A DNA stretch of 64,000 bases from Salisapilia sapeloensis. Its lineage: Eukaryota; Oomycota; Peronosporomycetes; Peronosporales; Salisapiliaceae. Shown piece by piece: positions 12,707 through 22,129 of the stretch. Both the position numbers and the translations under genes were made by a program. The notes beneath the pieces are model-generated. The model did not search any database. It was not told where the DNA came from and was given only the letters and a program-made list of their open reading frames with translations. The stretch lies in NCBI GenBank assembly GCA_023334545.1, contig JAADVB010000031.1, forward strand, positions 1-64,000, in the 5' to 3' direction. Position 1 is the stretch's first letter; every line of letters starts with the position of its first letter.

Positions 12707-12742
12707 CACGAACAACGTTTCCATTCATATTCCTTATGCCTC

Positions 12743-14973
12743 CTACCATGGACTGATGGCTGACAGCCCTTCCTGCAGCATCGTCCAGTTGCCTTGGTCT
12801 CTCTGGCTCCCATCTTCCGAAGATGACTCATCGAACGATCCATAGTCCACGTCCTCCTCTTCCGACGGCAACAAGGCTTCCTCCAACTCCCCTCTCGCTC
12901 CTTGCTCAGAGCTCACGCTCTTCTCTCCTTTCGTCGCACTCAGACGACGAATACTATCTTCCCCAGTCACAAAGCTCTTGCCTCGTAACGATCGCCGCCT
13001 CGCCTTTGGACGATTCGCGACAAAGTAGACGGAGAAGAGGAAGCAGCCGATCGCGACACCAAACGCTACCACCAGCTCCACGCACATGACGGCCGTCAAC
13101 ATCCGATGGTCGATCGGAGGAGCATCCGGACTCGGTGGTGGCGTCACTATCAACGCACATGAGTTCTTATAGCAGACGTACAAGGTAAGCGGACCTACCT
13201 GCTGGAAGAAGGATGTTGACAAGAGCAGAAGCTGCCAGAGTAGACCCGACGAAGCTATCTTCCACGTAACTGATGGGAGATCCGTTCTGCGTGTAAAAGG
13301 CAGGAGAAAAGCTAGGCGTCTCCTTCGCCAGCGTCATGACTTCTGTCATACGTGGCACAGAAGAGGTGCAGACCATGTCACGCGTGCTGTTCCGGATGAA
13401 CTCTCCGACGCCAGGAAAGTCATTCTAGGTCGAGGAAGACAAGTTGAAACGCTATAGGTGACGATAGGGAAGACTCGACGTACGTGGATGAAGCCTCGTT
13501 GGGTGAAGTAGTTGTACACTAGGATCGAGACGGCAGGCGAATCGGTCGGTGGACTGCAGCTATTAAATGGCACTGGGAAGTGCGTACAAAAGAAGTGGAA
13601 CGTCTCGGATGGCGCTAGGAAATGGGACATGATGCTACTGCGACTTTCAGACGACAGCTTAGCAGCGTATGCTGGGAGAAACCCTCGAAGCGACGTACTT
13701 TCATCCGTCTCGTTCGGTGTATCGTCGAAGAACTAGTAGAGCAAGAGGTATGTAAGGTCCATTTCCAGTAGATACAGTCTCGATATGTTTCACCTGCGTG
13801 TGAGGATTCCAGAGGCCTGTCGTGTTACTCGAGCCAAAGATCCCTCGCTTGAGGTGATGGACGACCTTGTCCAGCTGCTTGACGTGGACGGCCATCTCGT
13901 CCTTGGACATATCCAGATTCGAACACGAGTGCAGGTTGGCGAATACAACGCGAGCAATCGTGGACAGCGCTTCGGCCGATCTCAGTGCCAAGGAGTTAAA
14001 CTCGACGTCTTGGACGCCAAAGCCATGTTCAGACGGCTCCAGTGTGGATCGATTGTACGCGAGGTAGATCATCGGTTCATATACGTCTTTAACCGCTACT
14101 TGTGCCGGTAGAAATGGAGATGCACCAATGGCAAAGCGGTCTTTAGCGGACTTTGGGATCCTCCTGATGACACTCGCGTAGTCTTCTTTTCGTTTTAACT
14201 CTCCAAGAGGCTGTTTCCAGTGGGACGAGAGAGAGGAAAATGTCTCCCATGGATGCTACTCGAGTGTCAGTCGTGGTGAAAGAGGTGAAGATCAAAGTAG
14301 CGTACAGAGGTGTAGAGGAGAGTGCTGGTATCGTTTGACGTCGCGTTCGACTGACGACGTGTCCAGAGGTAGTCTTGGAACCTGGAGAGGGACGGATAGG
14401 CTTCGCACAAGAAGTCCACAGCTTCATCCGTGTGGTGGACGACGTCTATTCCTGTTTCGTACGGCGACAGACGAAACATCTCCCACGCCACATCCGCCAC
14501 GATTGGAGGTGTCAAGATATCCGATGTCGAGAGACGACTGCTGTTGTACTCATTCTCTGCATTCCAGAAAGCAGGTCCTGGGAGGTACGTCCTATCACTA
14601 TCAATCCATTCCAGCGAAGAGTTGACCGACGGTCCGTAGACGACATGAGCGAGGAATCCATCCGATCGCTGGTGTTTCATAACATTCCTATCAAAATCTA
14701 AGCACACATTCGCCTATACGGCTCCATGCAGATACCTAAACTGAGCTGCAGCCTTGTGAAAGTCGACATGCGCCAAGGCTTGCGCTGCCATGAGCGCATC
14801 AGGCGTTTTCTATCCGCATCTCAATCCCTCTCCACTTTCTACTTGTATATCTTTCGTACCAGATACTGAAACCCAACGTCCTGGATGGATCCTGGTGTGA
14901 CAGCCCCGAGTGTATCATCCGTGTGATTCGAAAGTATCTCTAGAGCCTGGATCTGTATCTCGTGGTCGCACAT
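12743..14973 (-). CDS. GH63-like alpha/alpha-barrel glycosidase with C-terminal membrane anchor
   Basis: Intron-split minus-strand gene of roughly 650 residues. The central exons carry the glycoside hydrolase family 63 pattern: GFLAHVVYG, YLPGPAFWN, ILTPPIVADVAW, VDFLCEAYPSLSRFQDYLW, then HPWET (the counterpart of the HPWESG motif), YEPMIYLAYN, and near the end a hydrophobic barrel strand before FYTQNGSPISY and STLAASALVNILLPAG. Potential N-glycosylation sequons (NSS, NAT, NDT, NRS, NTT) support a lumenal or extracellular domain. The last exon adds a proline linker, one strong transmembrane segment (about 23 residues, VMCVELVVAFGVAIGCFLF) and an acidic serine-rich cytoplasmic tail, implying a type I membrane protein. 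The N-terminus is unsettled: ATG 14973 is preceded in frame by RHLAFSDD, so an upstream exon with a signal peptide may be missing. Confidence 0.72.
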
Positions 14974-15088
14974 GTCGTCGGAGAACGCGAGGTGTCTAGA
15001 AAAGTATCAGCTCGGATAAGAATATTCTGATATATTCTTGAAGGTACAGCCGGCTGAATGGTCACTAACCAACTATCTCGTCAGCAGC

Positions 15089-16048
15089 ATGAGCGAACCA
15101 GCGACTAAGAAGCAAAAGACGGACGAGACCCAGGCCGAAAACCTCACGGAGAATGCTGCTGTCCAGGGTGTCCTCGAGAATGTCCAGAAAATCGATGAGG
15201 AACTCGAGGCCGATAACATGCAGCTGAGCAAGGAAGTCCTGGCGCTCGAAGCTAAGCATAACTTTAATAAGCGTCCGTTGTTCGTGAAACGCCTAGAGCT
15301 CCTGCGGCAAGTCCCTGGCTTCTGGAAGCAGACAGTACGTCTAGGTCGTACTTATATCGTGTCAAGTCGTTTAATGCTGTGCTCGTAGCTTCTCAACCAT
15401 CCGCTGATCGTCCACTTTATCGATGAGCAGGATGAGGAGATCATGGCGTACTTGAAAGAGGTCGACGTCACCTTTACGGACGATCGTGGTGGCTTCAAGA
15501 TCGATTTGGTACGACCGATATGTGTGTTTAGATCAATATGAAACTCATCTCGTGATAGACTATGGAGAAGAATCCTTTCCTGACGAACGAAAAGCTCTGG
15601 AAGGAGATTACATACGCAGAGGATGGTGAGCTAGAGGTCGAGGTGTCTCCTATTGAATGGACGGAAGAAGGCAAGAAGCTCCAGGACAAGGACGCCGAGT
15701 CGCCTTCCTTTTTCAACGTACGTCCTGCTACTGCCTTGTCACTCTCTCTCTTACACACACATGTCTCCATCTAGTGGTTCGCTTCGGAAGAAGGCGACCA
15801 GATCGCGTCGGAGGTCTTCAAGGACGACATCTGGAAGGACCCCGTGCAGTTCTACCTGAACAAGGCAGTACGTATGATCTCTTGTGCATGTAAAACCTAC
15901 CTAACGCTTGTCGCGACAGTTGGAGGATGTCGATACGGATGACGAAGAGGAAGACGACGAGGAAGAAGAGAATGAAGAAGCCGATGGGGAGAAAGACACT
16001 GAGGAGGAAGCAGGTGGAGAGAAAGAGAATGGGGAGGAAGACGAGTAG
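15089..16048 (+). CDS. SET: SET/TAF-I-type nucleosome assembly protein (NAP family)
   Basis: Histone chaperone of the NAP/SET family, which binds H2A-H2B/H3-H4 and assists chromatin assembly. Five exons (15089-15334, 15389-15508, 15559-15717, 15775-15867, 15920-16048), all phase 0, give 248 residues. Visible: a basic start (ATKKQKT), a long N-terminal dimerisation helix (VLENVQKIDEELEADN), PGFWKQTLLNHPLIVHFI, the SFFNWFASEEGDQIASEVFK motif with the KDDIWKDPVQFYL block typical of SET, and a 40-residue acidic tail almost entirely of E and D. Length and order match SET rather than the longer NAP1. All introns being phase 0 is noteworthy. Converges on SPCS1. Confidence 0.93.
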
Positions 16049-16120
16049 GAAAGGTGTAGATTTTGGAGATTGGTTCGTTTAGACCGTACGAATGCAAAGC
16101 GATGTCACCCACTTCTTCCC

Positions 16121-16408
16121 TCACGTAGCTTTGCTCTTGTACTTGGCACTTCGTAGCCACTTGATCTCGTTCTTATTGAACATGCCCCAGTCCGGAAGTA
16201 CCACCTAGATCACACATTACTCCACGCGTTCCACCTTCGAGCTATTCATACGTACGATCGCAGCGAGGCACGTGGCAGCTCCCCAGCCTTGAACAGCAAG
16301 CTTAAAGTCCTGCTGGAGGTACCCATAGATCCAAGCAGGCACGCATCCGATGATCAGACACGCCACGAGACACCGTTCGACGACGAGCTGGCCGCGATAG
16401 TCCACCAT
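16121..16408 (-). CDS. SPCS1: Signal peptidase complex subunit 1 (SPC12/SPCS1)
   Basis: Small two-span ER membrane subunit of signal peptidase. Two exons (16408-16256 and 16204-16121), phase 0, give 78 residues. The family signature MVDYRGQLVVE (compare the MD-F/Y-KGQ-L-E start) precedes a hydrophobic hairpin interrupted by the conserved IYGYLQQDF turn. The second exon ends with a PDWG...KWLRSAKYK motif corresponding to the cytosolic tryptophan/proline region of SPC12. Short length and two membrane spans fit. Its partner subunit SPCS2 lies at the left end of the window. Divergent from the unknown gene at 16506. Confidence 0.85.
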
Positions 16409-16505
16409 GATCCAACGCTCGAGTCCTTGTTAATTCGTATCAAGTGCTTACGTTTGATTCGACAGGACGTGAGACAAATCAAATTGAGCTCTTCCAATAG
16501 CAAGC

Positions 16506-16940
16506 ATGGGGATACATGGAGAACCAGCGGAGGGCATGGAGTGCCTTGCCACCATGGACGACATTACGAAAGAAAACTACTGCGAGTACCAAACAGCGCC
16601 GAGTGGTAAGTGGCACCCGTCGCTCTTTGCAGCTGAAGTCGTGACGCAGCTGCAGCAGACGCAGTTCCACTCGTACATGAAGGCTGTGCAGCAGCCTGAT
16701 TGCAAGGCCGAACTTCGGCGCTTGGTGGCCAAAGGACCGCCGGTCTGGGTCGAGGACAAACACGCCTTGTCGCTGCCCGAAGGCGACACGCACGTGTGTC
16801 AGCTCTGGTTCGCGAATGAGGACAAGGAGGTGAGTGCCAAGCTCGACGGTGCGGTCGAAGGAGAGGAACGAGAGGCGTTGTGGGCAGAGCTGCGTGAGAT
16901 GCTAGACGCCATGGAAGAGGACAAGGAAGAAGTACGATAA
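16506..16940 (+). CDS. Unknown 144-residue protein
   Basis: A single uninterrupted frame of 144 codons with good coding character (third positions rich in G/C like its neighbours). I do not recognise the family. It contains an N-terminal CEYQTAPSGKWHPSL segment, a helix-forming AEVVTQLQQTQFHSYMKAV stretch, a PPVWVEDKHAL loop, and a charged C-terminal helix ending EEDKEEVR. No signal peptide or membrane segment is seen. The start could instead be the in-frame ATGs 30 or 48 bases downstream (MECLAT or MDDITKEN). It is divergent from SPCS1 (97 bp between ATGs) and followed 161 bp later by ARP10. Confidence 0.6.
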   Translation: MGIHGEPAEGMECLATMDDITKENYCEYQTAPSGKWHPSLFAAEVVTQLQQTQFHSYMKAVQQPDCKAELRRLVAKGPPVWVEDKHALSLPEGDTHVCQLWFANEDKEVSAKLDGAVEGEEREALWAELREMLDAMEEDKEEVR

Positions 16941-17101
16941 GGTGGTAGAATGAAAGCTAGAAGAACTCGTACGTTCCGTTCGCATGTGTGTTGGTTGTTA
17001 GCTCTAGTAGACTGCTACGATACGCTCTTTGTCTTCTATCAAACGATAGAAGAGTACCTCTCCCTCTTCGTATCCAACCGTGTAAGATCACACGTGGCAA
17101 A

Positions 17102-18397
17102 ATGAACGCCAAGCCGATCATCGTCGAGATCGGCTCTCAGTTCCTCCGCGCTGGACTCGCCGGAGAGCGAGGACCACGCTGCGTACAGCCATGGGAGGTG
17201 ATCTCTACATACAGAACTTCATAGCGCACAGCTCTAACAAGATACAGATCTATGAGCTCCTACAAATGCCGAGGACGAAGGAAGAATGGGTCGAAGAACT
17301 ACAGCAGCCACTGTACGACGTATGCTTCGAGTACGTCCTCTAGCTCTAGAATAGTCGGAACTTATCTTCATGGCGAGTGGTAATTATATAGATCGCTGCT
17401 CGTGAATCCACACCAGCGCCGGGTCGTCGTGTGCGAAGGCGACATGGTCTTCCCACACGCACTTCGAGAAGCCATCGTCACGGTATTCCTGCGCGATCTA
17501 AAGGCTGCGAGTGTAGCCTTCGCCCCTGGGATGCTTATGGCGATCTACGGGACGTCCAACCAGACGGCGCTGATCATCGACTGCGGATACAAAGAGACTC
17601 GACTCTTTCCCATCTTTCAAGGCATCCCCCTCCGACACTTGTACACTGTTGTTCCGACAGGCAGTCTTCGGTCCTCTCTGATGCTCCAGAAGAGTCTCCA
17701 GGTCGACTTGTCCAATGCCAGAGACATTCTCGAGCGAGCGTGCTTCGTCCAGCCCATGGTACGTCCATTTCGATACTTTTCCTCGTCCACACTCTCAATC
17801 GTAGCGTAGGAGCCTGTGCAAGACGTCTCAGACGCAACGATTCGTCTGAGTCAGGAGCATACCATTCACGTAAGTAGTGTCTGTAGATGGATGTAAGCAC
17901 GATCTCATCATGGAAAACCATAGGTACCTGCCGCACTTCGGTCCCAAGTTACCGAGCATCTCTTCGTCGGTACCTTTCACTTGCGCTTGCCTCCTCCACT
18001 TGCCTTGTCTAACGCTATAATATCGTGCTTAGGAAACGATCAAGACGGTGCTTCTATCGTGGAAGCAGTGGCAGACCTGGCAGAGCGCCTGCCAGTCGAT
18101 GCTCGGCTCGGATGTCTTTCCAATCTCCTCCTCCTGGGTGGTACAGCCATGCTCCCTGGGTTCTCTCTACGCCTGGTGGAACAAGTACGCTCCAGTCTGC
18201 AGCAGAAGAACGTCTCGAAGAAACTAACGGAGGAAGGCTCCGTCGCTGCTGTCGCCACCCACTTCCCACCGAATATACTCGGATGGGTCGGCACATCCGT
18301 CTACGCCAGTGCTGCAGACTTACAGCCTCAGAGCATCACGATGGAGCAGCACACATCTGGCACGTTCGCTCTCCCAGATTGGCTCTCCGTCGCCTGA
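17102..18397 (+). CDS. ACTR10: Actin-related protein 10 (dynactin pointed-end type)
   Basis: Actin-fold protein. The ARP10/Arp11 class sits at the pointed end of the dynactin filament and helps dynein bind cargo. Six exons (17102-17197, 17248-17330, 17392-17758, 17810-17869, 17924-17969, 18033-18397) join in phase to 338 residues. Visible actin-fold features: N-terminal phosphate-1-like IVEIGSQFLRAGLAGE, a central LIIDCGYKETRLFPIFQG (phosphate-2 region), and C-terminal NLLLLGGTAMLPGF (adenosine motif), then LGWVGTSVYASA in place of actin's SILASL. Divergence and short length fit ARP10 better than actin or ARP1. Assignment to subunit 10 rather than another divergent ARP is my best judgement. 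Confidence 0.8.
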
Positions 18398-18473
18398 TAA
18401 ATCCAATGCAAACATGTAGAGTTCGTTCTCAAGTAGTCAACCCATGTTATACCTTTCCATATCTACTCTTCCT

Positions 18474-20332
18474 CTACTTGCTGCTACGTAGTCCAAGCGG
18501 TCGACCGGTGCTGTCCCACGGAGCCTTCACGCCCAAGTCAGGGATCTTCTGCAGTGTAACCGCGGTGTTCGATGAGCCCAATGGCGCAATGTGGTGCGGG
18601 AAACGCTTGTTCGTTCCACCCACAGCTAACTTGGAGTCCAGCTGACCTGTCACGCGCTTCACGTCCGCATCTTCACTGCGCTTCTCATTCGCCTTCGCAT
18701 CCGCCTGGAGGTTGTCACTAACCGCAGCCGGGGTCTTGCTTGAAGACACTGGAAGCACAGAAGTGGCCGGTTGCTCTTCCGAATCACTGTCATCGCTACC
18801 GAAGGGCTCGTCCAGCACTCGCCACAGACTAAGTCGACGTAGTTCCTCGCATCCACCGACACCCTGTGCATACGTCTGCAACTGCACTCCCTCTTTCGGA
18901 TAAGACACGTCTGGGAAACTCGTGTCGAGAAGAGGCTGTTCCTCATCGTTCTGCTCGATGTAGACGTAAAAGGTCGAGTCAAAGTAGATTGCCACGAGCA
19001 CGACCTCTCCGAGGTACGACTTGCTCGCGATCGCCTCCACGTCCTTCAGCTGCTCGCTGGGTGCGACGCCAGCCTCGAAGAAACAGTCGATACCTTCTCC
19101 TTCGAGCCACCAACTAGCTCGCTTGCCACTTTCTCCATTCTTGGCTAGCTCTCGGACAATCTGCTCCGCTCTAGATAGCTCACCTTGTAGCGCTGGCATG
19201 GCTTGAGCCAAGTATGACATGGATGGCGTAAAGAGCGACGTTGCGGGCATCTTGGTTGCTTCGCACATGAACGTCTACGAGGTTTCCATAAGTTTCTACA
19301 TATATCGAACCGATAAATAATGTTAAATACCAAGGCGCTTTGTTGCCGACGAAGGAGAGGGATGATGACTGGAACGTCACCAAGCTCCAGCTTTGGACCG
19401 AGATCGACGTGACCATTGTAGCACCAATTACCAAATCGAAATAGCACTTCTCTAAGACTGCCAGTTCCTCCGTCAGTTCTCGGTGTGCGTCGGATGACAA
19501 AAGTTTGATTATATCCTTGCCCACTCACATCTTTACACTCGAGTTTGAGTGTCTTTGGAGGGCTCCGGACAGCGAGTTCACTTCTTTCACCAGCTTGCCA
19601 TATCATTAGCTTTTTCATGTTGGTGCAATCGTCGTCTTTATACGTCTGCAGATGAACTCCTTGTAAGTGAGCGGTGAGGTCCGGAAAGCGTACATCGAGT
19701 AGGGGCTGCTCTCCTTCTCCTTCCTGCAGCACGATATAAAAGCTTCTCTGGTAGTAGATGATGAGCAAAACAAGCCCACGAACAAAGGTTTTGCTCGCAA
19801 CGAGGTCGACGTCGTCAAAGCACTCATAACCTCCACTTACGAGCTCAAAGAAGTGCTTGTTGCTCGAATCCTCTTCGATCCAACTGTTATCGTCCTGGAT
19901 GGCACGCTGGAGCTTCTTTTCAATACGTTCGCTTGCGAGCTCAGACCCGATAAAGTCGAAAGCGTCGTATAGCGTTTCGAGAGGCACACTGTATGGCGAT
20001 GTGGACGGAAGAGCCCGCCATTCGCACAGATACTGGAGAGAGCCTTGCTGCTTCTGCAACGCAGGGATGACCATCGGCAGGTCTGCTAGCTCGAGGGCTG
20101 GACTTCCCAGGTCGACTTTACCCGCATAGCACCAGTTGCCACATCGGAAGAGGACTTCATGGATGTTGGATTTACTCGACCGAATGATGTAGGATTGGTT
20201 GTAACCGTGTCGAAGAGCAACGACATTTGGCGAAGGAGCACCTGCAGTGTCCACTTCACAGTCCGAATCGCTCTTATCGTCCGTGTGCTTAGAGGTAGGA
20301 CGGGAGTCGTCGCTGCTGGATTTGGCTTCCAT
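18474..20332 (-). CDS. Protein of two tandem copies of an unnamed ~200-residue domain
   Basis: Two exons (20332-19331 and 19274-18474) encode 600 residues. Residues about 43-249 and 273-490 are clearly homologous. Both open with GYNQ(S/T)(Y/F)(V/I)IR, continue with EVLFR(C/F)GNWCY(A/N)G(K/H)VDLG and (L)ELxDxPxxIPxLxxQQ, and close with EQPLLDxxFPD...GVxLQTY. The intron falls inside copy 2 just after its QQSAL motif. A serine-rich C-terminal tail (about 490-600) is probably disordered. No catalytic motif, signal peptide or membrane segment is visible, and I do not recognise the domain. Function unknown. The convergent neighbour ARP10 ends 76 bp away. Confidence 0.8.
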
Positions 20333-20508
20333 CGTACCTCGACGCTTTCGCTGTAAATAATCTCTCGCGTAGTGTGAAACCTACGGACGGGTGCATGGGA
20401 GTGGAAGTTTGAAACCGATACGAGAGATGAAAAATAGTGTATTCCCATTCGAGCTGTCTTTTATCTACTCTTATGACACCAATCTTCTCTCTTGTTGTTG
20501 CCGTCAAG

Positions 20509-22079
20509 CTATTCCTCTCCGACAACTGAGGCAAAGGTACGGCCGCCACCCCACGCACCACCACTTTCCTCTTCATCATCACAACGGTCTTCCGACGGCG
20601 TAGGTGGAGGGCCCCAAGCACCACCACTCGTTTCCTCATGCTCGTGGGGATCACCCGAAGACGGAAGCGGAGGACCCCACGCACTGAGCGGTGGAGGTGG
20701 GGGCGGTGACTCTCCACGGCTCAGTCGACTGCGCGTGCGACTTCCACGGAAGCGAGATTGGATCCGAGTGGCTGCCTGTCGCTCGTCCGGCGGCAGTGCT
20801 TCCGGGAAGGCCGATCCGATCTTGATATTATCGCCACGGCCGAAGGGGTAGCACTTGATGTTGCAGCGGTAGGGTCCGCAGTCAACATGGTTCTCCTCCT
20901 TCCCGTTCAAAAAGCACAACGTGTAGAGTGCAAGTTCAAACTCCGGACTGACACCGATGAAGCTACTCGGTTCTAGATGAGACAAGAGGCAAGACAGAAA
21001 CGCTACTGGACATACCTGGTCGACACAGGCTTGATCTCGTCCTCCCACTTGAACTGGAAGGTCAGGAGCTGCTCATAGCTGTCCGGTTCCATGAATTTGC
21101 GTCCACGCTAGTCGCATCGTAACCGAATGAACAGAATCTTTTTGGACAACTAGCTTACCTTCTTCGGGTGGACGTAGCCTCGGTAGTTGACCCGACCTTC
21201 GCGCTCTTCGTTGTAGATCTGGATCCAGTTGTGACAGCCAGAGACTTTTCCCTGCACACATACGCTTCTCAGAAGTACGTAAGATAAGGATAGTCCAGGT
21301 TTCCACACGTACGTCTCTTTCTTCACCGACGAAGACATGCTCAAAGCCGGACGAGTCGTTCCGGACTTCTCGACGGTAGAATCCAAACCTAGTTAACGAA
21401 AAGATAAGCACTAATTCAATAATGAAATGGGAAGTGAGGATGGTACCAGATATCGTCTAGCTTTTTGACAAAGTCTCGCATGTCCCCATCAAACTTCTTC
21501 TTCTTCACAAGCCACCTAGAACCAAAGCGTAAGCATGTACACCTGCGGAGTAAATGTCAGTGCCCAATACTTGTGGACGTAGCGAATGGGAAGTGTCTCT
21601 GAGACGGCGTGGAGGAAGTTCCGGTTCTCCGACAGCTCCTCCTCCGTCACGGTCTCTCTCGTCCCAGTCTACTTGGCCGTCAATACAGGCCGCGGATGGC
21701 GTCGTAACAATCGTATCAACGTACGCTACGCGAGTAATTGTCCAGCAGCATTCGGAAGCACTGGAACGTCGGTCTCTCCAACAGACTCTGGTCGACGAAC
21801 GTAAACAGAGGCTCGTCCGCGACGTCCCCGTGCTCCCACATGTGCTTTCCCTCCTGCAAATTCAGCTCATAGTCGATCCCAGGCTCCAGTCTAGTGTATA
21901 TCAGACGCATGAGATCGCTGCCATCGCCACCAATCTATAAAGTAGACCTGTTCGCGTCTAGAAGCCAGAGCTTAGTGCAAGCCTTGGACAGGTCGTGCAG
22001 CTCCTCGACTACACCAGTGTAAGCAGGACGACAAAGAACCAAAGCTAGTCGACGTACACGTAGGATCTTCTGGTGCCAT
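20509..22079 (-). CDS. EndoU (XendoU-type) endoribonuclease with C-terminal IQ motif
   Basis: Multi-exon minus-strand gene. The N-terminal exons give LHDLSKACTKLWLLDANR joined to LEPGIDYELNLQ, then PLFTFVDQSLLERPTF and MLLDNY. These are followed by the catalytic EndoU motifs: GFEHVFVGEE (first histidine), KVSGCHNWIQIYNEE (second histidine) and IKPVSTR (lysine), ending in the family block SPEFELALYTLCFLN. So the active-site histidine/histidine/lysine set appears intact for cleavage at uridines giving 2',3'-cyclic phosphate. Unlike the usual architecture, the chain continues with a calmodulin-type IQ motif (RQAATRIQSRFRGSRTRSR) and a proline/glycine/acidic tail with repeated GAWGPP-like units. 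No clear signal peptide at MAPEDPT. The start is 47 bp from the divergent N-acetylglutamate synthase ATG. Confidence 0.85.
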
Positions 22080-22129
22080 TTTGATCTGAAGCTCAGGTCC
22101 AAAGTGTTTGGACAATCAGATCCAAAATG
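22077..22129. promoter_or_regulatory. Nearly palindromic bidirectional promoter of EndoU and NAGS
   Basis: Only 47 bp separate the two divergent start codons. The interval holds a perfect inner dyad, GTCCAAA-GTG-TTTGGAC (22097-22113). Outer arms, CATTTTGATCTGA (22077-22089) and TCAGATCCAAAATG (22116-22129), mirror each other with a single-base bulge and include both ATGs. The whole stretch is therefore close to an inverted repeat centred at about 22105. A shared regulator binding site or shared core promoter is inference. Confidence 0.6.
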
